Part shown: in pieces, positions 46,779-62,184 of the stretch
How positions within the stretch are numbered: the first letter of the stretch is position 1
Layout: the number at the start of each line of letters is the position of its first letter
Assembly: GCA_036873135.1 (NCBI GenBank)
Contig: JAPTYO010000003.1
Span: 28,834,763 to 28,898,762 of the forward strand
Source of the DNA: Clarkia xantiana subsp. parviflora
Lineage: Eukaryota > Streptophyta > Magnoliopsida > Myrtales > Onagraceae
Length of the DNA: 64,000 nucleotides
Reading direction: 5' to 3'
Program-made: the position numbers and the translations under genes
The notes under the pieces: model-generated
Databases searched by the model: none
Seen by the model: the letters and a program-made list of their open reading frames with translations, nothing else
Told to the model about the DNA's origin: nothing

Positions 46779-48918
46779 ATGAGGGTATATATATATTTAC
46801 TCTCCATTTATTTATATATATATATATATAATATATCTCATGATATTTGTATGTTCCTCTGCAGATCTTCAACTGGGTGCAGAGAAGATTGAATCCCAAT
46901 AATTTCAGAGGTGCGTTCATCAATATTATTATTACTATACATATAAAATTAAAAACTGTCGTTACTTACCATATATGCATGCATGATTTATTATTAATTA
47001 ATAATAATAAAGTTAATATGTCTGATAGTGGCGTAATAATGAATGTACGCTTACACATGCATGCAGAGAGTCGGCTGGGAAGAAGTAGTGTGAAGAAAGA
47101 TGAATGCTTGGGAAATGGCAGCGAGTTAGAGAGCTGGAAAGATGGAATCTTGACGATTGGTACATTTGGTTACGACCCACTCAAGCATTTCCCACAGCAC
47201 GATCATCATCAACAGCTTTTCCCAGAAGTATGGACACAGGAAGAAGAAGAAGATGTAGATTATGATGATGATGATGAAGATGATAATGACATTAACAATC
47301 ATAATGATGTGGATTCTGGGGAATTAGATGAAGAGGAGCTAAACCCTCTGATATTTTCGAAAGCGAGTGATGATGACGTGGAGTATGAAGAATATCCAAT
47401 AAGCAGCAGCATGCGCAAAAATGACCATTCTTCTCCTGCAGATACATACGATGAAATTACCAAGAGAAGAACGACACTTGCAGATCTTTTCGTTGCAGAA
47501 TCTTCTTCTTCGGCGGAGCTGCTAACTGATAATAATAAATTAACTGTTGAGTTATCCAACCACATTGATGTTGCTGGGGAGAAGAAGAAGAAGAAGAAGA
47601 AAAAGGAGACTCGATCTTCTCCACACCAACAGTGTGGCGGATTGGTTGATAAATTCGTTCATAGTGTCGGAGGCAAAGTTGAAGACGATGATCATGGAAA
47701 CCCTCGCCCTGTCAAGATCAAGAAGCTGCATCGAGTAAGTAATTTACAACAGCTGTTGATTTTCTTTTATTTGAAGATGATGATCATGGACAGACAACTT
47801 TGGCTAACTATATAAACAAGTTAATATTTTTCAGTTGATGAAGAAAATATTGAAGAAGAAAATTTATCCAGAAGATGTCAGTGGTGCTCCAGTTATTAAT
47901 CAGAAGAAGCATGTTCAAGCTGCTGCACAGCATGAGTCTCTCTGTCTGCTTCACACAGGCAAGTCTTTTCTTTTTCTTTTAAATAAAAAGTAATTGTATC
48001 ATATTTTAGATATTCATGCATTGATTGTTCACTAAAATTTGTCGGAAAATATTCAACAGCGTAAGCAGTAAAAACCGAACATTACATAGCGAGATAAGTA
48101 TACAACTAGCTCATTCCTTTTAGTGGAAAAAAATGATTGATGATATATGCCTAACTTTTCCCATCCCATGCATCAGTTTGTGATCTGTCCTATTCTAATT
48201 TCTACCTACATATATGAAAATTTCTTATCCACAAAACACTTTTACTACTATTCTCCAGCTGGCTCGCTTATGAATTAATTATGATTGACATCATCAAAAC
48301 CAATCAATTTATCTTCTTAGTTTAACTATCCACAATACGTAACTTCAACCCATATCTTACTTTTTTGTCATATTAGCGCCAACTAATTAATATGTCATCA
48401 AAATTATAAGTGTCTAAATTTTTTTTTTTATCATTACTCCAATGGTCTCTACACTTTTCAACCCCCACCTATATGTTTTTATTATATCAGCAAATATTAA
48501 AGAAAATAAAATATAAATACGAAAAGCAAGAGAGATAACATAAAAAAAAAAAATGAAAATTAATGGTGGGATGTGAGAGGATAAATTACTCAGATTGGAC
48601 AACAAGATAAGATCTCCTCTAATGCAATAAGACAGTACAATTTACCACATAAAAGAGTTGTCATTTAAAAATGAATTGCCAATTTACCACATAAAGGAGA
48701 CACAAACCAGCCGGGACTATATATTTATTGATCAATGGATGAAATTATTGTATCGGTAGGTCCAACTTGCTCAAAAGTAAGTAATATAAATAAATTTATA
48801 TAATATTTGGAATAAAATATTTTAATAAATATATTTTTATATTCTGATAAAATTATATTCGGAATATATCAATATATTATCAATTACGTTTTTTTTTCAT
48901 TATATTATTATAAATTTA

Positions 48919-48992
<74 letters not shown>

Positions 48993-49116
48993 CTCAATTC
49001 TAAATAAATAATATACATTCATATTTTTCTATATATACGAGTTTTGTTAATAACCATAATAATTATTTGTTCTTTTGTTTTTAATAATAGGAGCAGCTGT
49101 TGATACTATGCCGTGA
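46779..49116 (+). CDS. TAC1: TAC1-like protein, IGT/LAZY family
   Basis: IGT-family proteins set shoot branch or tiller angle; TAC1 promotes outward growth. Proposed exons are 46779-46784 (Met-Arg only), 46865-46910, 47067-47734, 47835-47958 and 49091-49116, totalling 870 nt and 289 residues. Evidence is the family N-terminus MRIFNWVQRRL, the IGT motif in WKDGILTIGTFGYDPL, a long acidic stretch (EEEEDVDYDDDDEDD), a poly-Lys run, and the late MKKILKKKIYPED block. The protein ends CLLHTGAAVDTMP with no LAZY-type EAR-like tail, which favours TAC1 over LAZY. The last intron has a GC donor (acag|gcaagt) and is 1.1 kb, with a TA microsatellite. Intron 2 (156 nt) has no in-frame stop. A perfect G-box lies upstream. 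The last two junctions are the least certain part. Confidence 0.83.
48922..48986. repeat. TA microsatellite in the last TAC1-like intron
   Basis: An uninterrupted run of about 32 TA dinucleotides lies within the 1.1-kb last intron. Such runs are usually polymorphic in length. Confidence 0.95.
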
Positions 49117-50057
49117 AGAAAAATCATCATATAAATTGGTCGACCACATGTGTGTACTTCTCGTCCAGCTACATTTACATCTGCGTTCATCATGATCGAT
49201 CGATATATAGATGTTGGTGTTTCATTTAATTTCTTGTCCTCTTTTCTTCATCTTATTATTATTTCACGAATCTCTGTTTTTGGTGTTAACTGTGTCCATT
49301 TGTTGGAGATCATTTAATTATGTTGTATGCATGCGCTTCTAGTATATTATATAATATCGATGGGTTTGTATTTTGTTATACGAATGATATCCTTTTATTT
49401 TATTTTAATGTTAAAAGCGTAGGTGTGTTTTTCAATTTGTGATGCTCCTACATACCCTTCCTTCCCTAACCTCAACCAAATGTTATCAATCAATCTTCTA
49501 GCGGATTCAGTTGGCTTCAGTAGAATACAAAAATATTATCTACATATATAAATGAAATGAATAAAAAATAGTGTTCAATCATCATAATTTATTATATATA
49601 TTTAAATCATTAAAAATAGGACATTTTATATATCATTATCTAATACTTCATACACGCCACTGCTTGTATGTATTAGAATTCTAAGATTATTGTTTGAGGA
49701 AAATATATATCGAATCTTTATTATTGTATAAACTATAAAATTTCCATTTAGTAGCGGATTTATAGGATAATTATTGGTCACCTGTCATCGAGTATTTGCA
49801 TTAAGTTCCTAACTTTATCCTTAAAGGAACCTATACAACATTATTGTGTAAGACTGTCATTATTTATTATTGTGTAAGACTATTATTATTTTTAAGACCA
49901 ACATTCAAACTAATTAAAAATAATCTTAATTTTTTACCCTTTTATTTAGTATATATAGACATGGCTCATTCAACAACTTATTTTCTCTCTTCTGTATGAA
50001 TTGTAATTACTATAATCTTATGAAATCTAAAGAAATATAATTATGTTTCATTATATA
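49117..50057. other. 3' flank and intergenic DNA, no gene seen
   Basis: The first 250 bp are the likely 3' UTR of the TAC1-like gene. The rest is AT-rich, without conserved frames. It ends at the proposed 5' end of the Helitron. Confidence 0.5.
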
Positions 50058-50287
50058 TCTATACCTATAATAAAAGTATGGGCTGTCCTCACACTCAAAT
50101 GACACATTTTTTCAGTGCAGCGCCAGTTTTTAGCACTCCTCCTGCTACCGCGCCATTCCAATCGTCACCTCGCTTTGATCGTCGCAGACGCCCCTTCTGA
50201 ATCCACCCCTTCAGAATCCAATTATTACTACGGGTAAAACCACTCTCACTATACCCTCTCCAATCCTCTCCTCCCTTCCCTCTTACA

Positions 50288-50481
50288 GGCGCTCCTCTGA
50301 ACCGCTTTTGGATTTGGATATCTAATTGTGAAAACGATTGTCCTAACAGTACGGCGACGGTGGCTCAGATACACCTCGCGGAAGGGCGCTCCTCTGAACC
50401 GCTTTTGGAGTTGGGTATCTAATGGTGAAAACAGTGGTCCTAACGGTACGGCGACAGCGGCTCATACACACCTCACGGACG
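50288..50481. repeat. 97-bp tandem duplication in the Helitron 5' region
   Basis: Two adjacent copies start ggcgctcctctgaaccgctt and run through gtacggcgacggtggctca to acacctcgcgg. They differ at about ten positions. This is the most GC-rich part of the Helitron. The frame on the minus strand across it has no known motif. Confidence 0.9.
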
Positions 50482-52707
50482 GCTAACAACGATGGTATCA
50501 GCAGCTGTGGCGGCTCCAGATTCTTCACTCGATGGTGGGGTCTCCAGGTTTCGTCTCGGGCCCGATTAGATAAACTGTAGTTCCGACGATTCAATTTTAT
50601 TTCTCAGTATAATGTTTCCTCTATTTCCACTTGACAATGCATAGCATGTGTTTGTGCTATTGTCTGAAGCCTTAAGACCACCAATTAGATCATATACATA
50701 ACAAATTGAAAATTAGAAAACTTCCAATGAACTACATTTGTTTTATGTTAATCATAGTCGCTGAAATTAATTAGCATCGCCTTGAATGAATTATTTTGCA
50801 CCATTGGCCGTTGCATGAAGCAGACGGATCAGTGGCTTGCTGCTTCTCATCCTTAATAGTTCTGCAATACTGCTCATAATGGTTGTGTTTCTGTAATGTT
50901 GTTTAGAAAATGAAAATGATTTATGCTTTAGTCTGTATACATATACATATGTTGTAGTGGTGTATTATTCATTTCCTTTTCTTAGTTGATGCTGATAGAT
51001 TTTTCACTCTCCAATACTATACTATCCTCACATAAATAGAGATAAGATATTCCAAACTTATTGAAGATTATATTTAATTCTAGGTTCTGTTTGGTCCTTG
51101 TTACTGATATGTCATTTGATTTTTCAAATCTACATGAGTCATCTTGAAAACTATTAACCTAAACAGGCGTGAAACTTTTTTTTTTTAAATACTGATACCG
51201 GATAGGAACTTCCCTTAGAATACCATATTTTATCTTACATGTTGATGATATTTATATCTTTGAATTATGATGCATTTCTTAAGCTGGTGAAGAACCAAAC
51301 TACTATGTACTGTGAAGAATGTTGAGGAGCACCAGAATTTCGATTAAACCATCGGCAGCCAAAGCTAGGTATGTACCCCTTCTTTGATTTCCCGAGTCAA
51401 GTGTACTTTAATGTCAACTTTGCCCCCCAAAAAATATGTATTTAGAGTTTTCTCTGAATGATAGTTATCGATGGTGATTGCTGCATTAATGAACTGCATT
51501 TCAACGTGCTCATTGCATGAAATTCAACCTTATCCTTTCCTTGTTTGTTTGCATCATAATGAAACTCAACCTGGTGTTGTTTATTTTTTCGATTCTTGCT
51601 ATCATATGTTATATATATGCGATCATGGACAATTCAAACCCATTTGTTTAAGGCGTGGCCTTTATTGGCACATGTTCTTATCCTATTTAATATCTTGTTC
51701 TGCTCTCCGGCTTTAAGAAAAAAGCGAACTTCTGAAGTCATTACGAAATGACTAAGGAAAAAAAAAATAGAAACTTTGTTGATTTATATAAATTCATAAT
51801 CGTTGTTTCAATCTGTATCGATCTTTGAAATTTATAGAACGTGTTATAACCTAAAGATTCTTGATATTTCAAAACTCAAAATTTTAACTACTCAAATTAG
51901 CTCTGGTCAATCTATCAAGTAAAGATCTTCTCTAACTGATAACTTAGAAACTATTAAATTTTTATTCTAAAATAATAGTCTGCTTCCTTTTAATTGCGGA
52001 TTCTTCAAGATTTTTGCCTGAACTCGATAGCTATATGTGGTTCTATATCTACATTAGTTGTACAACAGTTCTATCCGACTACACAACATTAACATGAGAC
52101 TTTTACACTCCAGAGAGTTTAAAACAACAATGTTGACTAACCTTCAACTGAAACTCAACTTCTTAGAGTTTATTATTTTCCAAATTTTCAGTTTATTTGT
52201 TGATTTACAATATTTAAAAGCAGCTTGCTTGATTAACCATCGACTTGAGACTAAACCTTATATTGTCTATGCTTTATGAGTTTTCAAATTTATTTGCTGA
52301 TTTTAAAGCTTGCTGCTTCAAGGCCTAAGGTTTTTCTTAAAAACTAGCTTTATTCACTGACCTATGACTTGAAATTCAATATGGTGTTTTTTTATATATT
52401 TTTTTTTTAAATGCATTTTGAAAATACTTTGCATTTTAATGTCGGGCATCTTCTTGACATATATTGACGATTTGAATGAAAAGTACAAATGATAGAGAAG
52501 TGTTCAACTTAGCCTGCTTTTTCTAGAGGTCCAGTTGCGTTAGCTTCTTCATAGCATAGTTTCATGACCCAATGAACTGACCCTTTATTCGGAACATTCC
52601 GTTTATATATTACCTCGCATCGCTCCACTGACCCAATGTCAGTTGCATGCCTCTTACAATTAACAGTTGAAATGCATCACCATGTTAATGTAATAATACA
52701 TTCTAGA

Positions 52708-53263
52708 TAGGAGTGAGCAAATTACCCAGTTGGAACCGGAACCGGATCGGAACCGGTCATTTGGTAGGTTCTGGGTAGATGTAAATGGTTCTGGTACGGT
52801 TCTGGGATTAAATTTCAAGAACCGGTATTTTCGGTTCCGGTTCCGGAATAAGTTTTCGGGTACCCAAATACCCGGAACCGGAACCGTTATATATATATAA
52901 ATTAAAAAAACACTAAACATTTAACAAATTTAAAATTGGTTTGTGGAAAATGTTATAATTATTTTTATGATTCACTTGGTATAACATAAATTTCAGTTTC
53001 AATTGGCTACCGAGAACCCGGTTCCAACTGGGTATCTAGAACCCGGTTCCAACTAGTACCTAAAATTATATTATTTAGTTTGAAAATTTGTAACCGGTTC
53101 CTTAACGGGTACTCGGAACCGATTGGCTCTTAACGGTTCTGGTACGGTTCCGGTTCCTAAATGTTCTGGTACGGTTCTGGGTAATAAAGTTAGGAACCGT
53201 TTAGTATTGGTCTGGTTCTGGGATACCCTAAAAGTACTGGGTACCCGGAACCGCTCACCCCTA
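52708..53263. mobile_element. hAT-type MITE nested in the Helitron
   Basis: The termini are inverted: left taggagtgagc and right, in reverse, taggggtgagc. They are flanked by a perfect 8-bp duplication ATTCTAGA at 52700-52707 and 53264-53271. Eight-base duplications and TAGGG-type ends are hAT hallmarks. The 556-bp interior is filled with accggttcc/ggaaccggt words in both orientations and has no transposase. It lies entirely within the Helitron, so it inserted later or was carried along. Confidence 0.88.
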
Positions 53264-54038
53264 ATTCTAGATACTGTTGATCTTTAAAAAAAATGCATAT
53301 GGCCTTACAATAGATGCTGCCTTCTTTGGGCTTCTCTGTTTTCTTCCTGATATCATATGGCTTTGGTTTAATTTTGATACTTTGTTTTCTGAAATTAGAA
53401 TCTTATTTTAACTCTGGCCGGTTCAAATTAGCAGCTCGGCCGTTTAGTTACTCATTCTCCTGCGAGGTTTTTGCCTCAACTTGGGTGTTGTTTATTGTTT
53501 CATATCTACATTACTTGTAAATCAGGTTTATCAAACTACAATAAAATTGACTTAAAAGTTGGGACGTTTAGACTACAGGAAGTTTACAACAGCTTGGTTG
53601 ACTAACCATCCGCTTGAAACTGAACATGGAGTTGCTTCTTGTTTCTGAATATTTCACTCCGAGGTTTGAAAGCGGGTTAGTTGACAAACCCGCTGCTTGA
53701 AATTCAACATGCTTTGTTTTTCCTTTTCAAACTGAGTCACACTCAGTTTCGAAATCAGATCTTATAATATACAACTCATCCTGACTTTTGCATTTTCTTT
53801 TTATTCTTTACGCTTATGAGTTACCTTTAACATTGTGTGGTCTTTGGAAAGGATACATTTGCAGTTGCAGATACAGATCATGAAAATTTTCACAGCGCAT
53901 TTAGGGGTTCTTCGACAAATACAGTAGTGGGTTTATAGAAATGAAGGAGTTGAGCAAGGGCTTGATTGATCGATGAATCAGTTTAAATTCACACTGATCC
54001 TGATAAGCGTGAAGTTAACACTGAGAAGGTAACTAAAC

Positions 54039-54096
54039 TATGTGGCCATGTAGTTGTGTCAACGAATTATGTGGCCATGTAGTTGTGTCAACGAAT
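54039..54096. repeat. 29-bp tandem duplication
   Basis: tatgtggccatgtagttgtg followed by tcaacgaat is present twice in direct succession, without mismatch, near the right end of the Helitron. Confidence 0.9.
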
Positions 54097-54605
54097 TAAC
54101 AGCCAACTCGCATTACTGAAGCTTAAGGAATCTTTACTCAAGTAAAAGTTCTTTAGGGTTCTTGGATATGTTAAAGTTTTCTTTTATTCTTTTACCAAAT
54201 ACACTATATGTATTCCATATCTGCATAGTTAATCTCTAATTTCAATGAAATTTACGAGTTGCTAAAGTAAAACCGTCTTATATTGAATCATGTATAGCTT
54301 AATATTAATTTCCTTTTAATGAACTTATATTTTGTCATTTCGATTAGCGACAAGTAAAATGTCTAATTTTGAACTCTTAATACTGGTAAATCTACTGTTG
54401 AGTATAGATTAATAATTTCTCATTTATGTTTGCTTAACATTTATTTATTATTATGACTATTAGTATTGTGTTTTCACTAATTAAAATTTATTAAACTTTT
54501 GCAGGTTCAAATATCGTTCAACTTTCGTATAATTTCTCTTTGGAATCGAACTTTACAAAATATATACACGATGGTTGCGCGTGCAACGCATGCGCCGACC
54601 TCTAG

Positions 54606-55933
54606 TACTAGTAAATGTCACAAGAAAAAGAAAAAAAACACGTGGTTTTAAGCTTTAAAATCAGTTCAATAGATTATGAGCCCAAATTGCTTATATTTTG
54701 CCTAGTGGTAGAACATGTCATTCTAAGCTGTAAAACACACATCGAACTTCGAAGAACCAAAGATATCATGTCACCTGCTACGTCATTAAATTTTAATATT
54801 TATGAATATATATATATATATATATTCACTTTAATGTTATCTACCTTTAAAAATTGTAACTAAAAAGACATTATTTGTATGCGTACTCTGATCTATAAAT
54901 ACTTTTTTTCATATAAAACTATAAGTGAAAAACCTTTCAAATGACATACAATATCATATATTTTATCTTATCTAATCAAGAATATGATGCATATATTCTG
55001 CTAATATATTATGTTGAAAATAAATTTATGTAAGCTCAAGTAATCAATAACATTATAACATAAATTTTCATCTAAATAAAATATGTGTTTTACACATGTA
55101 AATGACTAGTTTAATTTATATATATAAAATCTTCATTTTTTTATATGTAGCATACTTTATTATAAATAAACTATCTAACATTCCACTAATCATCAGTCGA
55201 GTTGGTTTGATGTTATCTTTATAACACACTACACACAACAAACACGCGCTTAACATGTGGTAACATTTAGAAATATGTTAATCTTGAAAAACCAACATAG
55301 TATTTGAGCTCTAATATTTGTCATCAAACCCGTTAATTTTATTTTGTTATGTCCTTTTCCTAACGTTGCCAAACGCAAAATTTTATTGATTTGGCATTAA
55401 GAATTTAACACCTTTACGTCAAAATGGTCAGAAGGGATTGATCCCGATAAGGTTTTTTTTTTTTTTTTCCATTGCTTACAAGGATTAATTAGTTCAAAGA
55501 ATGAAACAAATGTTTAAGGACTAAATTAAATATTCAATAAGTTGGAGGACCAAATAGAACGTAACCTGATTGGATTTTTTTTTTTTTTTTGGGCCACTTA
55601 ATTCTTATTGAAATTTGGATAGGAAATGATGAGACACGGAAAAAACTCGGTAAGGAGGGAAGAGGAGAGGAACATGAACATCGATCGCTCTGTGGCTCGT
55701 CTTCATCGATACATACAAAAATGAACCATTATCCTTCTATACTCTATTCAATTCATCCATCACCGTCTCCAATCTCTGCCATCGATCACCACTCTTAACT
55801 TCTTCTTCTTTCCTCCAGGACGAATATACACAGCGGTCTCTGTATATATATGTAGATACTTCTTACGGTTAATTCATCGAATCGATCAAATTAACTACTA
55901 TCAAAGAAATTATATCCTGAATCGATCAATAGG
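54606..55933. other. Intergenic DNA and CIPK promoter/leader
   Basis: AT-rich DNA with long T runs (55455-55468, 55577-55590) and no recognised gene. From about 55680 the sequence becomes mixed and CT/TC-rich, fitting the leader of the CIPK gene starting at 55934. Confidence 0.5.
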
Positions 55934-59447
<3,514 letters not shown>

Positions 59448-60042
59448 GTACTCAGAGGTACATAGATTATGGCATGTATATCACCAACATGAAGAATGTG
59501 CCTTACATTAGATTTATCTATCTCATTTCATATAATAATCTTAAAGGCAAGTTCTAAGTAGTTGAATAATGTTTAGGTTGTTTATTCTATGCAGCAGGGT
59601 CTCTACTCAACTATAGGGTATATATATACCCACCTCCTTTGTGCAGTGCAAACATGGCAATGTCCACTACTAAGAGTAGTAGTTAACATTAGAGCTCTCA
59701 AAATGGAATGAATGTTAGAGCTCCATTTTTAATTGCATGTGTATGTTTCTGGGATCAATCTTAAACAGCATGATCATTAGGAACCATGCCTGCTTTTTTT
59801 GTTTTTTGAAGGAAAAGTTGTCCTTTAATTTTACAATTGAGCAGATCACCTGATGTACATGAACTGGTAATGGTCCTTTTACCATTCCTTCATTATCAAA
59901 GTTTGATATATTCGTATCATTCAAGCAGACAACAAAAAACACCGTATCAGTTGCAACGAACAACACAAACCTTACAAACACATTGACAGCGGTTAATCAA
60001 TCAGATATTGTTTTCAAATAGATAGATAGGCTAGGAAAGGCT
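59448..60042. other. Spacer between convergent genes
   Basis: It should contain the 3' UTRs of the CIPK (plus strand) and of the ACD11-like gene (minus strand). No other conserved sequence is visible. Confidence 0.55.
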
Positions 60043-61920
60043 TCACCAATCTAGCCCTAACTCTCTTGTAGTGTAGAGTCCGTTGATGTAGAGTATGACC
60101 GGAGCAGCTGCACTGACGTAACTTTGCATATGAATCTTTGCCGTGCTCTCTGAGAGAGATCACCGAAATTGACAAACAAACAAAGTTCAGAAAGATTGAG
60201 CAAATGAACAAAAACCCCACCATGCAAATGTGCAACAAATGTGAAAACCTATATTGTGGAAAGATAATTACTTACCTCCTTCATTAAGTTTATTTAATAA
60301 CTGTTCTTTCGTCGGGAGGGCATACATTCCTGCAGCAACCGCTTTCCTTATAGCCCAACCGTGATGAGGAGCAAAAACCTGTGCATAGGCCTTAGAGGCT
60401 GGATCCTTCAAGGAGTTCCCTCTGCAAAAGTGTAACAGAAAATCAGCAACACTGATAATGATTATCTGCTTGCACTTTAGGTACTCATTGTGCAGAGACC
60501 CATCTACACTTTAGGTACTCATTGTGCAGAGACCCATCTACTTTTTTTTATTCTTGTGCTTGTATTGCAACTTGCAAATGGAAGGCATGACACCGAAACA
60601 ACCTTTAACTAAGAAGAATCTAAATCATCATGGATTCATGGCAGGGCAGGCCATTCATACAGTCTAGCCAATGGTTCTATATCATCAGTCGAAAACTTAG
60701 AGAAATTCTTTCTAAGATTGTGGAAACAATATGCAGCCACTAAGACATAGCTAGCTATCCAACTGATGATTTCTACAAGCACACAAAGTCACAAACATCA
60801 ACACTTAAAATTATTATTATACAGCACTCATTACTTAAGAATTTACCTTTTAGATAAGATGCGTCCCAAATCATGTCCGATTGCATTAAAAGAAACTGGA
60901 AATGTAGGGAGGAATTTTAACAGCATAACTCTAATTAGACTGTGATTGATTTTCCACAAACATTGCATGCGAACAAGATTGTAAAGAGACTTATAGAGAC
61001 ATTGAAGGAAGGAAGGGGGTACATACTCGGTAACTAAAAGCTGTTCAAAGAGCACCTGAACCATTTCTAGGCCACGCTTGACTCTCAGGAGGTTTCTTGT
61101 ATGGCTACCAGCTTTCTTCACAGTGTTTTTCTCGATATCCAGTTCAAGTAGAGTTTGCAACTTTGGGACTGATTTTGATGCTTTCTTAAGATCTTCAACC
61201 TTCATGTTGAAAAGAATCAGTAAATGTAATCCCTTTATAATATATATATTAGATAAAAACAAGGTTCTGAATATAGGGATGAGATGAGAAAGCATTCAAA
61301 AGAACACGAATGGAAATTTGCGTGCTTTCAGTCCTATCCTAGCCATCAACAACAAAAAGTGTAATTTTGTTGCTCAAAGGAATGGAGGGGGTGTCTATGA
61401 ATCTATGCTTGAGTTCTAGAGAGAATTAGTTAGTTACACTTATTCATTTATGATCAAAATTGTAATTTTACACAATCAAGCGTCTAATCCACCATTTAAA
61501 GTAATAGAAGATGTCAAAATGAATGAATTATCAGAAGCTTTTGTCCAGAACAGAAGAGTGGTCAAGGTACGATATAGTTAGTTCTGCGAAAGCAAAGCTA
61601 AGGAATTTCATTTCTAGGCAATGCAGCAACGAATTATTTCAACTATATAGAGATAGCTGAATTGAATGCATTTCTCACAATACAAGATAGGGGATTTAGG
61701 GTTTAGGGCAAGATATCACCTTGGCAACATAATCCATTTCAGCAAATTTGAATGCGATGCCCAAGCAGCCAAAGAGTGGGGAGACGAGCGAGCAAGCGTG
61801 GGAGAAAGGTTCCACATCGACGTCGGCATTGGGATCGGAGGCAATTGCACCGGCCAGTTGCTTGAAAGCCACCGCTATTCTCTGTAGAGGTTTGTCCTCT
61901 CCTGCTGCTGCGTCCTCCAT
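60043..61920 (-). CDS. ACD11: ACD11-type glycolipid transfer protein
   Basis: ACD11 is a cytosolic GLTP-fold protein that moves ceramide-1-phosphate and phytoceramide-1-phosphate between membranes; loss in Arabidopsis triggers cell death. Four minus-strand exons are 61920-61720, 61199-61027, 60421-60276 and 60149-60043, totalling 627 nt and 208 residues (Arabidopsis 206). The start MEDAAAGEDKPLQRIA is followed by the conserved DYVAKVEDL, KAGSHTRNLLRVKRGLEMVQ, SLKDPASKAYAQVFAPHHGW and AIRKAVAAGMYALPTKEQ blocks, and the C-terminus is RELGLDW. The residues known to bind the lipid phosphate headgroup are all there at the corresponding positions: D63, K67, R102, R106 and H145. Intron 2 holds a 34-bp tandem duplication. 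It is convergent with the CIPK gene. Confidence 0.95.
60473..60540. repeat. 34-bp tandem duplication in ACD11-like intron 2
   Basis: cactttaggtactcattgtg followed by cagagacccatcta occurs twice in direct succession without mismatch, in the intron between exons 2 and 3. Confidence 0.9.
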
Positions 61921-62184
61921 TCAATTCGTTTGAGAAATTCAACTATCTCTTCTACCCTATGCCGTCGCAAGCAATAGTACAAGCACCGCAAGCAAGCCAC
62001 CGGAAAGATCCGCTGCTCTGAAGTCTGAACTAAGGAAGAGGAGGGCTGAAGGATGACGCAACCAAATGAATAATTCACTTTTTCTTTTCAATTATTTCAA
62101 TGGGCCTACACGAACATCACAAAAAAAAAATTAGGAGCTTGAATAGATTATTTTCGTATCATGCTAAAATTATGTTAAAATATT
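61921..62184. other. Promoter/leader region of the ACD11-like gene
   Basis: About 260 bp between the ACD11-like start (minus strand) and the MITE at 62185. The part nearest the gene is mixed composition and leader-like. The MITE end is therefore close to the likely promoter. Confidence 0.5.

Larger units (their letters stand above)
50058..54605 (+). mobile_element. Probable non-autonomous Helitron (4.5 kb)
   Basis: The left end begins TCTATACCTATAATAAAAGT, which fits plant Helitron 5' ends. The right end has a small hairpin (gttgc gcgt gcaac, 54574-54587) followed 14 nt later by CTAG at 54602-54605. The element sits between A (50057) and T (54606) with no target duplication, as expected for Helitron insertion between A and T. 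No RepHel (replication initiator/helicase) frame is present, so it is non-autonomous. The interior contains a 97-bp tandem duplication, leader-like CT-rich sequence near 50200-50280, and a nested hAT MITE. It may carry captured host fragments, but I recognise none. Confidence 0.72.

Noticed and set aside
50343..50594. 83-residue minus-strand frame in the Helitron
   Set aside because: It spans the 97-bp duplication and shows no known domain; it is likely a chance frame in GC-richer DNA.
61666..61942. Plus-strand and second minus-strand frames over the first ACD11-like exon
   Set aside because: They are overlapping shadows; only the MEDAAAGEDK frame continues in phase into the conserved GLTP exons.
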